NCBI GenBank assembly: GCA_002490775.1
Contig: DKUR01000107.1
Span: 1-39,342, forward strand
Direction of reading: 5' to 3'
DNA: 39,342 bases
Source: Lachnospiraceae bacterium UBA7199
GTDB taxonomy: Bacteria; Bacillota; Clostridia; Lachnospirales; Lachnospiraceae
Positions 23,728 through 31,440 of this stretch are shown here, piece after piece (position 1 is the first letter of the stretch; the number at the start of each line of letters is the position of its first letter). Below the pieces are notes generated by a model that was not told where the DNA came from, made no database searches, and worked only from the letters and a program-made list of their open reading frames with translations. A program made the translations under genes and the position numbers.

Positions 23728-24795
23728 TTATTTTGCGGCTTCTTCTGCAAAGGAAGTAGTGACAAGATCTTTATAAGGAACCCGTTCGGGAAGTTCGCCT
23801 GATTCCTCTAAAATATTCTGAAGAAGGGTGAAGGACTCTTCTTCAAAGATCAAATCAGATTTCCAGGTATCCTGATCGTAATATCGTTTAACGATCGTGG
23901 TAAGGGTGTCTAAGTCGGTCTCTTCGAACTGGGGCTGGATGACCTTTGCAATTTCCTCTGGGGTATGGGAAGCTACATATTCCATTCCTTTCTGCAGTGC
24001 ATTTGTAAATGCCTGGATAGTGTCGGGATTTGCTTCAATATAACTCTTTTTTGCGGAGAAAGCAGTATAGGGGACATAGCCGGAATCTTCGCCCAAGGAA
24101 GCTACAACATAACCGTCGCCTTTGGCTTCTAAGGAGGTGGCATGAGGCTCGAATTCAATCGAAAAATCGCCTTGCCCGCCTGAAAAGGCAGCAGCAGTGG
24201 AACCAAAATCAATGCTTTGGTCAATGGAAAGATCTGTTTTGGGATCAATGCCATTTTTCTTTAAGATAAATTCAAATACCATTTCCGGCATACCGCCTGC
24301 CCGGCCGCCAAGCACAGTGCTTCCTTTGATCATATCCCAACTGAAATTGTCAATGGGCTGCCTGGAAACAAGAAAGTTGCCGGCACGCTGCGTCAACTGA
24401 GCAAAATTGACTACATAATCCTGGGTGCCGCCTGCATAAGTATAGATAGTGGACTCGCTTCCCATGAAGCCGATATCAGCTTCATCTGTAAGGACAGCGG
24501 TCATGGTTTTATCGGCACCAAATCCAGTTATAAGAGTTAGTTCAATTCCTTCTTCTTTAAAGTATCCTTCTTCAATGGCTACATACATGGGAGCATAAAA
24601 AATAGAATGGGCAACTTCATTTAGCGTCACTTTTTTCAGAGAACCATCTGTTGATGCACCATTTCCCTGTGCATTTTGTTTTCCACAGCCCGCAAGTGAG
24701 CCGATAAGAAGCAGTGCTGTCAGCAGAAGTGCTGTTATCTTTTTCTTTCGCAAAGAAGGCACGCCAGGCGCGCCGGATGTTGGTATTTTCTTCAT
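23728..24795 (-). CDS. NMT1/THI5-like ABC substrate-binding lipoprotein
   Basis: The 355-residue lipoprotein has a signal peptide with lipobox LAGC (SLAGCGKQNAQ) and a periplasmic-binding-protein-2 fold of the NMT1/SsuA type: APMYVAIEEGYFKEEGIEL near the N-terminus, the ADIGFMGSEST segment, VLGGRAGGMPEMVFEFILKKNGID and PHATSLEAKGDGYV. Related proteins bind sulfonates, nitrate or thiamine precursors; the ligand cannot be read here. No permease or ATPase gene is adjacent in the window, so the transporter is an orphan or is encoded elsewhere. The ATG at 24795 follows GGAGGTC; the in-frame extension to 24813 lacks a site. Confidence 0.88.
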   Translation of the reverse strand: MKKIPTSGAPGVPSLRKKKITALLLTALLLIGSLAGCGKQNAQGNGASTDGSLKKVTLNEVAHSIFYAPMYVAIEEGYFKEEGIELTLITGFGADKTMTAVLTDEADIGFMGSESTIYTYAGGTQDYVVNFAQLTQRAGNFLVSRQPIDNFSWDMIKGSTVLGGRAGGMPEMVFEFILKKNGIDPKTDLSIDQSIDFGSTAAAFSGGQGDFSIEFEPHATSLEAKGDGYVVASLGEDSGYVPYTAFSAKKSYIEANPDTIQAFTNALQKGMEYVASHTPEEIAKVIQPQFEETDLDTLTTIVKRYYDQDTWKSDLIFEEESFTLLQNILEESGELPERVPYKDLVTTSFAEEAAK

Positions 24796-24925
24796 AATGA
24801 CCTCCGTTTTCATTTTTTAAGGCGGCAGATTTTTTTAAAATCTGGGGCCGGCAGTTGATGCTTTATCATATGCTGGGAAGAAAAAAAGTCGCATGTCCGC
24901 TGGGAAGATATTTGAAAAATGGGTA

Positions 24926-24972
24926 TAAAAAACAGCTATCCGAAAATAGGAAGTTTTTCGGATAACTGCTTG
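24926..24972 (-). terminator. Terminator of the DUF3048 gene
   Basis: On the minus strand CAGTTATCCGAAAA (24955-24968) pairs with TTTTCGGATAGCTG (24933-24946) and runs into a T-tract (24927-24932), a strong Rho-independent signal. It separates yerB from the downstream binding-protein gene. Confidence 0.9.
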
Positions 24973-25034
24973 TGCTTTTTTTAGTAATGCGGCAAGAGAC
25001 TGCCAGGCAGACGCTTTGCTGATTCCTTGAGGGG

Positions 25035-26105
25035 TTACGAATAGAGAACAGCTCGTCCTTCCTGAGCAACGCCGATATAGGTTTTGCCAGTGTTTAATTG
25101 GATTTCATTTCCATTGTCATCATAATATCTGGTAGGCGAATAGTCAGAAGTTTTCGTCCAAGTTATATGAATGCCTCTTCCTCTGGTAAAATAGTATCCG
25201 TCACCAGTAGAATCAATGGTCTGGAAAGCAAGATAACCTTTTGCATCACGTTTGGACCACTTGGTATTTTGAATGATCACATTTGAGAAAGTTAACTGTG
25301 CGCCGGTAAGTCCATCTGTCTGAGGTCCGCCATGAATGTTTTTTGCATAAAGTCCTGTTTCCGGATTATATGTAAAGTAGCTTTTTGTATAGGTAAAGAT
25401 GCCTGACAGGTCAATTACATTACCGGGAATGGCAGTTGCATACTGCTCTAAGGTGTTGACGCCTTCTGCAAATCTGAAATGGGAAGGGTTATAGTGTTCC
25501 GGCCTTGTGGAAAGGGAATAACCTAATGCATTGCATGCATTTGTAATGCCTTCTCCGTTGATATAGGCATTGTGGGGCGCCTTTCTGTCGGCAGTACGGA
25601 AAAAGTATGCAGATCCGGGAGCAGCTCCTCCAGTACCATATTCACTGGTTCCAGATAAATTGTTAATATCCGGTGCGCTGATTCGGTCAGCCATATAATA
25701 AACGCCGCCAAAGTGAACCAGAATAGGATCCCATTCGGTTGCAAGAGAAATATAATAATCGCGGCAGCTTCTGATGTTTCCAATACGGCTAAGCCCCTGC
25801 CAGTCATCAATGATAGCCATTTGACGGGAAATTTCTCCCTCCTCCATTACTTCATAAAGAACCTTGGCGTTACCAATTCCATAAGATGGCTGCGCCTTTT
25901 TATCGGTAGGCATCATAACTGCAATGGGACGTAAGGAAGCCTGGGCAGCGGGGATTGGTTCATTTGTATAAATGCTGCGCACCTGCTCGTCCGCCTGCAC
26001 CTGATCGCTTCCAGTGACAGAGGGAATATAGAGCATGGCAGCAGCACAAAGCCCTAACGCCAACGCAGCAGCAGATAATTTTTTCATGATTATTTTCTGT
26101 TTCAT
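25035..26105 (-). CDS. yerB: DUF3048 (YerB-like) secreted protein
   Basis: The 356-residue protein starts with an export signal (KKLSAAALALGLCAAAMLY; no clear lipobox, so likely a secreted protein) and contains DUF3048: RPIAVMMPTDKKAQPSYGIGNAKVLYEVMEEGEISR, LSRIGNIRSCRDYYISLATEWDPILVHFGG, SHFRF and IHITWTKTSD. DUF3048 proteins (YerB) are widespread in Firmicutes and of unknown function. AAAGGGG precedes the ATG at 26105, and a promoter (TTGACG/TATGAT) lies upstream. It is divergent from pcrA; in Bacillus yerB, yerC and pcrA are neighbours. Confidence 0.92.
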   Translation of the reverse strand: MKQKIIMKKLSAAALALGLCAAAMLYIPSVTGSDQVQADEQVRSIYTNEPIPAAQASLRPIAVMMPTDKKAQPSYGIGNAKVLYEVMEEGEISRQMAIIDDWQGLSRIGNIRSCRDYYISLATEWDPILVHFGGVYYMADRISAPDINNLSGTSEYGTGGAAPGSAYFFRTADRKAPHNAYINGEGITNACNALGYSLSTRPEHYNPSHFRFAEGVNTLEQYATAIPGNVIDLSGIFTYTKSYFTYNPETGLYAKNIHGGPQTDGLTGAQLTFSNVIIQNTKWSKRDAKGYLAFQTIDSTGDGYYFTRGRGIHITWTKTSDYSPTRYYDDNGNEIQLNTGKTYIGVAQEGRAVLYS

Positions 26106-26168
26106 AATATAACCCCTTTCTCAAAATATCTCTGAAAAATAAGCAGAAATAGTGTTTTCATTATAGAT

Positions 26169-26197
26169 ATCATACTCTATCTATAGGGCAGCGTCAA
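26169..26197 (-). promoter_or_regulatory. Promoter of yerB
   Basis: On the minus strand TTGACG (26192-26197), 17-base spacer and TATGAT (26169-26174) form a good vegetative promoter. The leader is about 57 bases. Confidence 0.75.
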
Positions 26198-26218
26198 TTA
26201 TAAGCGGCTACTTTTTCA

Positions 26219-26247
26219 TGGACAATAAATGGGAAAAAATATATAAT
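26219..26247 (+). promoter_or_regulatory. Promoter of pcrA
   Basis: TGGACA (26219-26224) and TATAAT (26242-26247) are separated by 17 bases. Transcription would start near 26254, so an upstream ATG at 26218 lies in the promoter and cannot be the start; this fixes the pcrA start at 26275. Confidence 0.78.
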
Positions 26248-26274
26248 GGTGGTCATAGGAGGAGTTGGCTACAG

Positions 26275-28572
26275 ATGAGTATATATGATACCTTAAATGA
26301 ACAGCAGAAAAAGGGGGTATTTACCACGAAAGGCCCGGTTCTTATTCTGGCAGGGGCCGGTTCGGGCAAAACCAGAGTACTTACCCACAGAATTGCATAT
26401 TTGATTGATGAGCTGGGGGTAAATGGCTGGAACATTATGGCAATTACCTTTACAAATAAGGCGGCAGGAGAAATGAAAGAGCGAGTGGAACAGCTTGTAG
26501 GCATGGGTTCGGAAAGTATATGGGTTACTACCTTTCATTCCACCTGTGTGAGAATACTGCGCCGCTATGCAGACCGTTTAGGGTACGACAATAATTTTAC
26601 TATTTATGATACAGATGATCAAAAATCAGTAATGAAGGAAATCTGCAAGAAACTTTTAATCGATACAAAAATGTTGAAGGAAAGAAGTATTCTTGCTGCA
26701 ATCTCCTCTGCAAAGGATGAATTGATCACGCCGCAGGAATATGCACTGAATGCTATGGGTGACTTTAGAAAGCAAAAGATTGCGCAGGCTTATCAGGAAT
26801 ATCAGGCAGTTCTTAAAAAGAACAATGCTGTGGATTTTGACGATTTGATTATGCAGACGGTAGAGCTTTTTAAAACAGATGCAGAAGTGCTTGGAAATTA
26901 TCAGAGGCGTTTTAAGTATATTATGGTTGATGAGTATCAGGATACCAATACTGCGCAGTTTGAGCTGATCAGGCTTCTTGCAGATGGCAGCCGCAATCTC
27001 TGTGTGGTGGGAGATGATGACCAGTCTATTTATAAATTCAGGGGGGCAAATATCAGAAATATCCTTGATTTTGAGAAGGTGTATCCGGAAGCACAGGTAA
27101 TCCGCCTGGAACAAAACTACCGTTCTACTCAAAATGTGTTAGATGCAGCTAATGCAGTGATCCGCAATAATAAAGGGCGGAAGAGCAAAACACTGTGGAC
27201 GGATCAGGGGAAAGGAAACCAGATTCATTTCCGGCAGTTTGATAATGCTTATGAGGAAGCTGAATTTATAGCAGATGATGTAAAGAGAAAAAAACGCGAA
27301 GGGACTATAGATTATGGCGGATGTGCGGTTCTTTACCGGACCAATGCCCAGGCAAGACTTTTGGAGGAACGCTTTGTAGTAGAGGGAATTCCTTATGATG
27401 TGGTAGGAGGGATTAACTTTTATGCCAGAAGGGAAATCAAGGATCTGCTTGCTTATTTAAAAACCATTGACAATGGAAGGGATGATCTGGCGGTTAAACG
27501 TATCATTAATATTCCTAAACGGGGAATCGGTGCCGCTACGATTGCCAAGGTGCAGGATTATGCTGATATGAGGGAAATCAGCTTTTATGACGCCCTGCGT
27601 CAGGCAGATGAAATCATATCCCTTGGGAAAAGTGCTTCAGCTAAATTGAAACCTTTTGTTACTTTAATACAATCCTTTCGAAGCAAGCTGGAATTTTATG
27701 GGTTGGAAGATCTGATAAAAGATATCATTGAAACAACAGGGTATGTGGCAGAGTTGGAAGCGTCCAATGAAGAAGATGCCGAAAACAGAATTGAAAATAT
27801 TGATGAGTTGATCAGTAAGATCGTAGCCTTTGAGGAAATTCATGACCAGCCTACTTTAGGAGAATTTCTGGAAGAGGTTGCACTGGTGGCGGATATAGAC
27901 AGGGTGGAAAATGATAGCAGCAGAGTGCTGCTTATGACACTTCACAGTGCAAAAGGACTTGAGTTTTCCCATGTGTATTTAGCAGGCATGGAGGATGGGA
28001 TTTTTCCCAGCTACATGACCATTGTATCGGATGATCCGGATGAGATTGAAGAAGAAAGGCGGCTTGCCTATGTAGGCATTACCAGAGCAAAGGAAGATTT
28101 GACTCTTTGCTATGCAAAAATGCGGATGGTGCGGGGAGAAACCCAGTTAAATGCAGTCAGCCGCTTTATAAAAGAGATTCCAGATGAGCTATTGGATAAT
28201 CATCTTCCGGCACCGAAAATGAATCCGCAGGATATTCCATCCTCCAAGTTTAACCCTGTGGAAAGCCAAGTGTACAGGTATAAACCGGTTGCAGCCCTAA
28301 AACCCAAGCAGACAGCGGCAGAAAACAAGCCATTTATTGCAGGCGGCGGGCTGGGAGCCTTAAGTGCAGCAGGGATCAGTAAAGGGGCATCAGCGGTGGT
28401 TGGCGGAAAGCCGGATTATGATATTGGAGACCGGGTGAAACATGTAAAGTACGGGGAAGGAACGGTTCTGGATCTTGAACCAGGGACAAGAGATTACAAG
28501 GTTACAGTAGATTTTGATGATGCCGGCCAAAAGATTATGTATGCCGCTTTTGCAAAGCTGGTGAAGATTTAA
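26275..28572 (+). CDS. pcrA: ATP-dependent DNA helicase PcrA/UvrD
   Basis: The 765-residue superfamily 1 helicase unwinds 3'-5' and serves in repair, rolling-circle replication and fork restart. Motifs in order: Q-motif LNEQQKKGV, Walker A ILAGAGSGKTRVL, ITFTNKAAGEMKERV, VDEYQDTN, VGDDDQSIYKFRGA, RLEQNYRST, LMTLHSAKGLEF and EEERRLAYVGITRAKE. The C-terminal region ends with a KOW/Tudor-like IGDRVKHVKYGEGTVLDL domain used to contact RNA polymerase. AGGAGGAG lies 10 bases before the ATG at 26275. The gene is alone in its transcription unit and ends at a terminator. Confidence 0.97.
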   Translation: MSIYDTLNEQQKKGVFTTKGPVLILAGAGSGKTRVLTHRIAYLIDELGVNGWNIMAITFTNKAAGEMKERVEQLVGMGSESIWVTTFHSTCVRILRRYADRLGYDNNFTIYDTDDQKSVMKEICKKLLIDTKMLKERSILAAISSAKDELITPQEYALNAMGDFRKQKIAQAYQEYQAVLKKNNAVDFDDLIMQTVELFKTDAEVLGNYQRRFKYIMVDEYQDTNTAQFELIRLLADGSRNLCVVGDDDQSIYKFRGANIRNILDFEKVYPEAQVIRLEQNYRSTQNVLDAANAVIRNNKGRKSKTLWTDQGKGNQIHFRQFDNAYEEAEFIADDVKRKKREGTIDYGGCAVLYRTNAQARLLEERFVVEGIPYDVVGGINFYARREIKDLLAYLKTIDNGRDDLAVKRIINIPKRGIGAATIAKVQDYADMREISFYDALRQADEIISLGKSASAKLKPFVTLIQSFRSKLEFYGLEDLIKDIIETTGYVAELEASNEEDAENRIENIDELISKIVAFEEIHDQPTLGEFLEEVALVADIDRVENDSSRVLLMTLHSAKGLEFSHVYLAGMEDGIFPSYMTIVSDDPDEIEEERRLAYVGITRAKEDLTLCYAKMRMVRGETQLNAVSRFIKEIPDELLDNHLPAPKMNPQDIPSSKFNPVESQVYRYKPVAALKPKQTAAENKPFIAGGGLGALSAAGISKGASAVVGGKPDYDIGDRVKHVKYGEGTVLDLEPGTRDYKVTVDFDDAGQKIMYAAFAKLVKI

Positions 28573-28618
28573 AGTTTATTTTTTCAAAAATTTGAAAATT
28601 TTGTAAACTTTTTATTTT
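28571..28618 (+). terminator. Intrinsic terminator after pcrA
   Basis: AAAGTTTA (28571-28578) pairs with TAAACTTT (28604-28611), with an inner TTTTCAAA/TTTGAAAA pair, followed by TTATTTTTT. The stop codon overlaps the stem. AT-rich but clear. Confidence 0.75.
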
Positions 28619-28731
28619 TTGGTAGTAAATTTTGGTTGTAAATGTTATATTATTATTCAAGAGGGAAATAATAAAACAAAAAAATATTCAGAGCAAAATT
28701 ATATGATCATAGGAAAAGGGAGGTATGCAGC

Positions 28732-29049
28732 ATGAATACATGGAGCAAAGTTGAAGAATTAGTGGATTTCGTAAGAACTCACGACATTAAGGAGTTAAAG
28801 GATTACTGGAATCACAAAGAAGCAGAGGAAAAGAAAAATAACACTATTTTATGGGTGCTGGCAATTATTGGTGCAGTTGCAGCAGTAGCAGCGATTGCAT
28901 ATGCAGTATACCGTTATATGACGCCGGATTATCTGGAAGATTTCGAAGATGACTTTGATGACGACTTTGAAGATGATTTCTTTGAAGAAGAGGAAGAAAA
29001 GGCACAGGAGCCCAAGGAAGAGACCGCAAAGGAAGAATCGGCAGAATAA
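28732..29049 (+). CDS. Small membrane protein with acidic tail
   Basis: The 105-residue protein has a cytosolic N-terminus (MNTWSKVEELVDFVRTHDIKELKDYWNHK), one membrane helix at about 40-62 (WVLAIIGAVAAVAAIAYAVY) and a very acidic C-terminus with FEDDFDDDFEDDFFEEEEE followed by Glu/Lys stretches. No family is recognised with certainty. It could be a membrane scaffold or an interaction tail protein; the role is unknown. AAAAGGGAGG precedes the ATG at 28732. Confidence 0.7.
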   Translation: MNTWSKVEELVDFVRTHDIKELKDYWNHKEAEEKKNNTILWVLAIIGAVAAVAAIAYAVYRYMTPDYLEDFEDDFDDDFEDDFFEEEEEKAQEPKEETAKEESAE

Positions 29050-29086
29050 CAGGCAAAAACTTTTAAGGAACAAGCAAGTAAAAACA

Positions 29087-29110
29087 GGGATGTACAGAAA
29101 TGTGCATCCC
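29087..29110 (+). terminator. Terminator after the small membrane protein gene
   Basis: GGGATGTACA (29087-29096) pairs with TGTGCATCCC (29101-29110) with one G-U pair and a GAAA tetraloop, then ATTTTC. Confidence 0.75.
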
Positions 29111-29129
29111 ATTTTCATGTGAAAGTCCC

Positions 29130-29290
29130 GTCTGGCGGCCAAGTGTTGGGCTAAGTTTACTTGCCCCAACATTAGATGGGCCGGAAGGACGTCAGCCCGG
29201 AGTGCGGATTCAGGCAGCAATTGTGGGAGCGCGAAGCAGCCGAGCAACTTACATTCACAAACAAAAAGGGAGCTGCAGGGCGCGTAAGGT
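29130..29290 (+). promoter_or_regulatory. GC-rich structured leader before rlmD-type gene
   Basis: Two predicted hairpins lie in a locally GC-rich stretch. TGTTGGG (29144-29150) pairs with CCCAACA (29165-29171), extended outside by GGCC blocks. GCGC and GCAGC (29229-29232, 29236-29240) pair with GCTGC and GCGC (29272-29276, 29280-29283). The last stem ends a few bases before the AAGG of the start. Composition differs from the flanks. Function unknown; a dispersed repeat or regulatory leader are both possible. No riboswitch family was recognised. Confidence 0.4.
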
Positions 29291-29312
29291 TAAAATGAGC
29301 AGGGAGAAGAGT

Positions 29313-31055
29313 ATGAAAAAAGGACAGATATTGACAGGAACAGTAGAGAGGGTGGATTTTCCCAATAAAGGAATTGTGGCAACACCGGAGGGAATTTGTA
29401 TCGTTAAAAATGTACTGCCGGGACAGAAAGTAACTTTGGCGGTGCAAAAAAAACGGAATGGAAGAGCAGAAGGCCGCCTGTTGAATATAGAAGAACCTTC
29501 ATCACTGGAGCGAAAAAGTCCTTGTCCTCATTTTGGAGAATGCGGTGGATGTACATATCTTTCCCTTCCTTATGATGAGCAGCTTAAAATAAAGGAAGAA
29601 CAGGTATATAAACTTCTTAAAAATGCGCTTGCCGGGCAAAGCAGCCAGTGGAGATTTGAAGGAATTAAGGGAAGCCCTGCACAAAGCAGCTACCGGAATA
29701 AGATGGAATTTTCCTTTGGAGATGAATATAAGGATGGACCTCTTGCGCTTGGTATGCACAAAAGAGGAAGCTTTTATGATATTGTTACAGTAGGTGACTG
29801 TCAGATTGTGGATAAGGATTACCGGAAAATCCTGATACTTACAAGAGATTATTTTGAAGGATGTAGTTTTTATCACAGGCTTCGACACACAGGCTATCTG
29901 CGTCATCTTCTGGTGCGGAAGGCATCTAAAACGGGAGAAATACTAATTGCACTAGTGACCACTTCCCAGCCGGAATTTTACGCTAAAGCCTCAAATGCGG
30001 ATATTAGTGCAATGCATGAGGAAAGTGATCTAAAAGAAAAGAGCTGCCAGACAGAAAACGAAAAACTTATAGGATATAAAAATGCGTTGCTGGAATTAAA
30101 GCTGGACGGCAAAATAGCAGGAATTCTTCACATTGTCAATGATTCAGTGGCAGATGTGGTTCAAAGCGACCACACACAAATTTTGTATGGACAGGATTTT
30201 TTTTATGAAGAGTTATTAGGACTTAAATTTAAAATATCTACTTTTTCTTTTTTTCAGACAAACTCGCTGGGAGCAGAGGTGTTATATGAAACAGCCAGAG
30301 AATACATTGGTGATCTTGGAGAAAGCAGTAAAGAAGGAAGTCCTGGTAAAATCGTATTTGATTTGTACAGCGGTACGGGAACGATTTCACAGCTTATGGC
30401 TCCTGCTGCCAAAAAGGTTATTGGAGTGGAAATCGTAGAAGAAGCAGTGGAGGCAGCAAGAAAGAACGCAGAATTGAATGGGCTGCATAACTGTGAGTTT
30501 ATTGCAGGTGATGTTTTGAAGGTTTTAGATGAAATTAAAGAGCACCCTGATTTAATTATCCTTGATCCTCCAAGGGATGGAATCCATCCTAAGGCCCTGA
30601 AGAAGATTATTGGTTATGGAATTCAAAATCTTTTATATATTTCCTGTAAACCTACAAGCCTAGTAAGAGACTTGGAGATGTTTTTGGAAAACGACTATGT
30701 GGTGGAAAAGGCAGTGGCTGTGGATCAGTTTCCTTGGACTGCGAATGTTGAGACGTGCGTTCTTTTGTCCCAACGGAAGGCGGATGATTATGTTGAGGTG
30801 GAATTGGAACTGGATGAGCTTGATGTGACGAGTGCGGAAAGTAAAGCGACTTATGCGGAGATTAAGGATTATGTCTTAAAGAAGCATGGGTTGAAGGTGT
30901 CTAATCTGTATATTTCACAGGTAAAAAGAAAGTGTGGAATCGAAGTTGGGGAGAATTATAATTTGCCGAAGTCGGAAGATAGTAGGCAACCTCAATGTCC
31001 GGTGGAGAAGGAAAAAGCGATAAAGAATGCGCTGAAGCATTTTGGGATGGTGTAG
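29313..31055 (+). CDS. rlmD: RlmD/RumA-type RNA uracil-C5 methyltransferase
   Basis: The 580-residue SAM-dependent enzyme methylates a uracil at C5 in RNA (TrmA/RumA family; RlmD acts on 23S rRNA). An N-terminal TRAM-like domain precedes the 4Fe-4S ligands Cys71, Cys77, Cys80 (CPHFGECGGC). The SAM motif is FDLYSGTGTISQL, with DPPRDGIHP and the catalytic Cys in ISCKPTSLVRDLE. After VETCVLLSQ, where most family members end, about 92 residues follow with LDELDVTSAESKATYAEIKDYV and KSEDSRQPQCPVEKEKAI, an extension I cannot place in a named domain. The ATG at 29313 has AGGGAG 6 bases upstream; an in-frame ATG at 29295 (AAGG) is possible. Confidence 0.92.
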   Translation: MKKGQILTGTVERVDFPNKGIVATPEGICIVKNVLPGQKVTLAVQKKRNGRAEGRLLNIEEPSSLERKSPCPHFGECGGCTYLSLPYDEQLKIKEEQVYKLLKNALAGQSSQWRFEGIKGSPAQSSYRNKMEFSFGDEYKDGPLALGMHKRGSFYDIVTVGDCQIVDKDYRKILILTRDYFEGCSFYHRLRHTGYLRHLLVRKASKTGEILIALVTTSQPEFYAKASNADISAMHEESDLKEKSCQTENEKLIGYKNALLELKLDGKIAGILHIVNDSVADVVQSDHTQILYGQDFFYEELLGLKFKISTFSFFQTNSLGAEVLYETAREYIGDLGESSKEGSPGKIVFDLYSGTGTISQLMAPAAKKVIGVEIVEEAVEAARKNAELNGLHNCEFIAGDVLKVLDEIKEHPDLIILDPPRDGIHPKALKKIIGYGIQNLLYISCKPTSLVRDLEMFLENDYVVEKAVAVDQFPWTANVETCVLLSQRKADDYVEVELELDELDVTSAESKATYAEIKDYVLKKHGLKVSNLYISQVKRKCGIEVGENYNLPKSEDSRQPQCPVEKEKAIKNALKHFGMV

Positions 31056-31067
31056 AGAGGTAAGCAT

Positions 31068-31313
31068 ATGGCATTAAACTATACAGTGTATCAGTATGAT
31101 GGCAGTAGGAATGCTGTTGTTATGACGGATATGGATGGCAAGGAACTTGTGATTGACTGTGATAAGGTAGAAGCGCAGGTTGTAATAGATGAGCCGGAAG
31201 ATGTAGGAATCCTTGCTTGACTCGCAAGAAAAGAGCCTGCGAGCTATGTAAGTGTTGCAATGCGTCCGGGTGGACTGCAGGATTATGTGGATGTGTGGAA
31301 TGAGTTGAATTAG
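31068..31313 (+). pseudogene. Small gene interrupted by an in-frame TGA
   Basis: From an ATG at 31068 (GAGAGG site upstream) 50 codons run to TGA at 31218-31220 (…DEPEDVGILA). The same frame continues for 30 codons with LARKEPASYVSVAMRPGG to TAG at 31311-31313. The two halves read as one 80-residue protein with a Leu-to-stop change (TTA to TGA would suffice). No methionine with a site restarts the downstream part. It is most likely a pseudogene, but see findings for the TGA-adjacent hairpin. Family not recognised. It lies 12 bases after the methyltransferase gene. Confidence 0.6.
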
Positions 31314-31339
31314 GTGTATATGTAGTAAAGGCAATATTA

Positions 31340-31392
31340 AATCATATTATATAATCAAGACTATATTTAAGGACATAAAGTATTATATGATT
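31340..31392. promoter_or_regulatory. Inverted repeat upstream of the type IIG gene
   Basis: AATCATAT (31340-31347) and ATATGATT (31385-31392) form an 8-bp inverted repeat in AT-rich DNA; a TATAAT sits at 31350-31355. It may be an operator or promoter region of the restriction enzyme gene. Weak evidence. The rest of 31314-31440 shows nothing further. Confidence 0.3.
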
Positions 31393-31440
31393 ACATAGAG
31401 TAAAAAGCACTTTTTAAAAGGACAGTAAAGGAGAAATGAA

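Noticed and set aside
24796..24930. TPP riboswitch before the NMT1-like binding protein
   Set aside because: No thi-box sequence such as CUGAGA is seen.
29100..29294. In-frame N-terminal extension of rlmD
   Set aside because: The extension would cross GC-rich hairpins, has no family similarity, and the ATG at 29313 has a proper site.
31218..31240. Selenocysteine at the in-frame TGA
   Set aside because: The hairpin lacks the GU-rich apical loop of bacterial SECIS elements, and there is no redox motif around it. A nonsense mutation is simpler.
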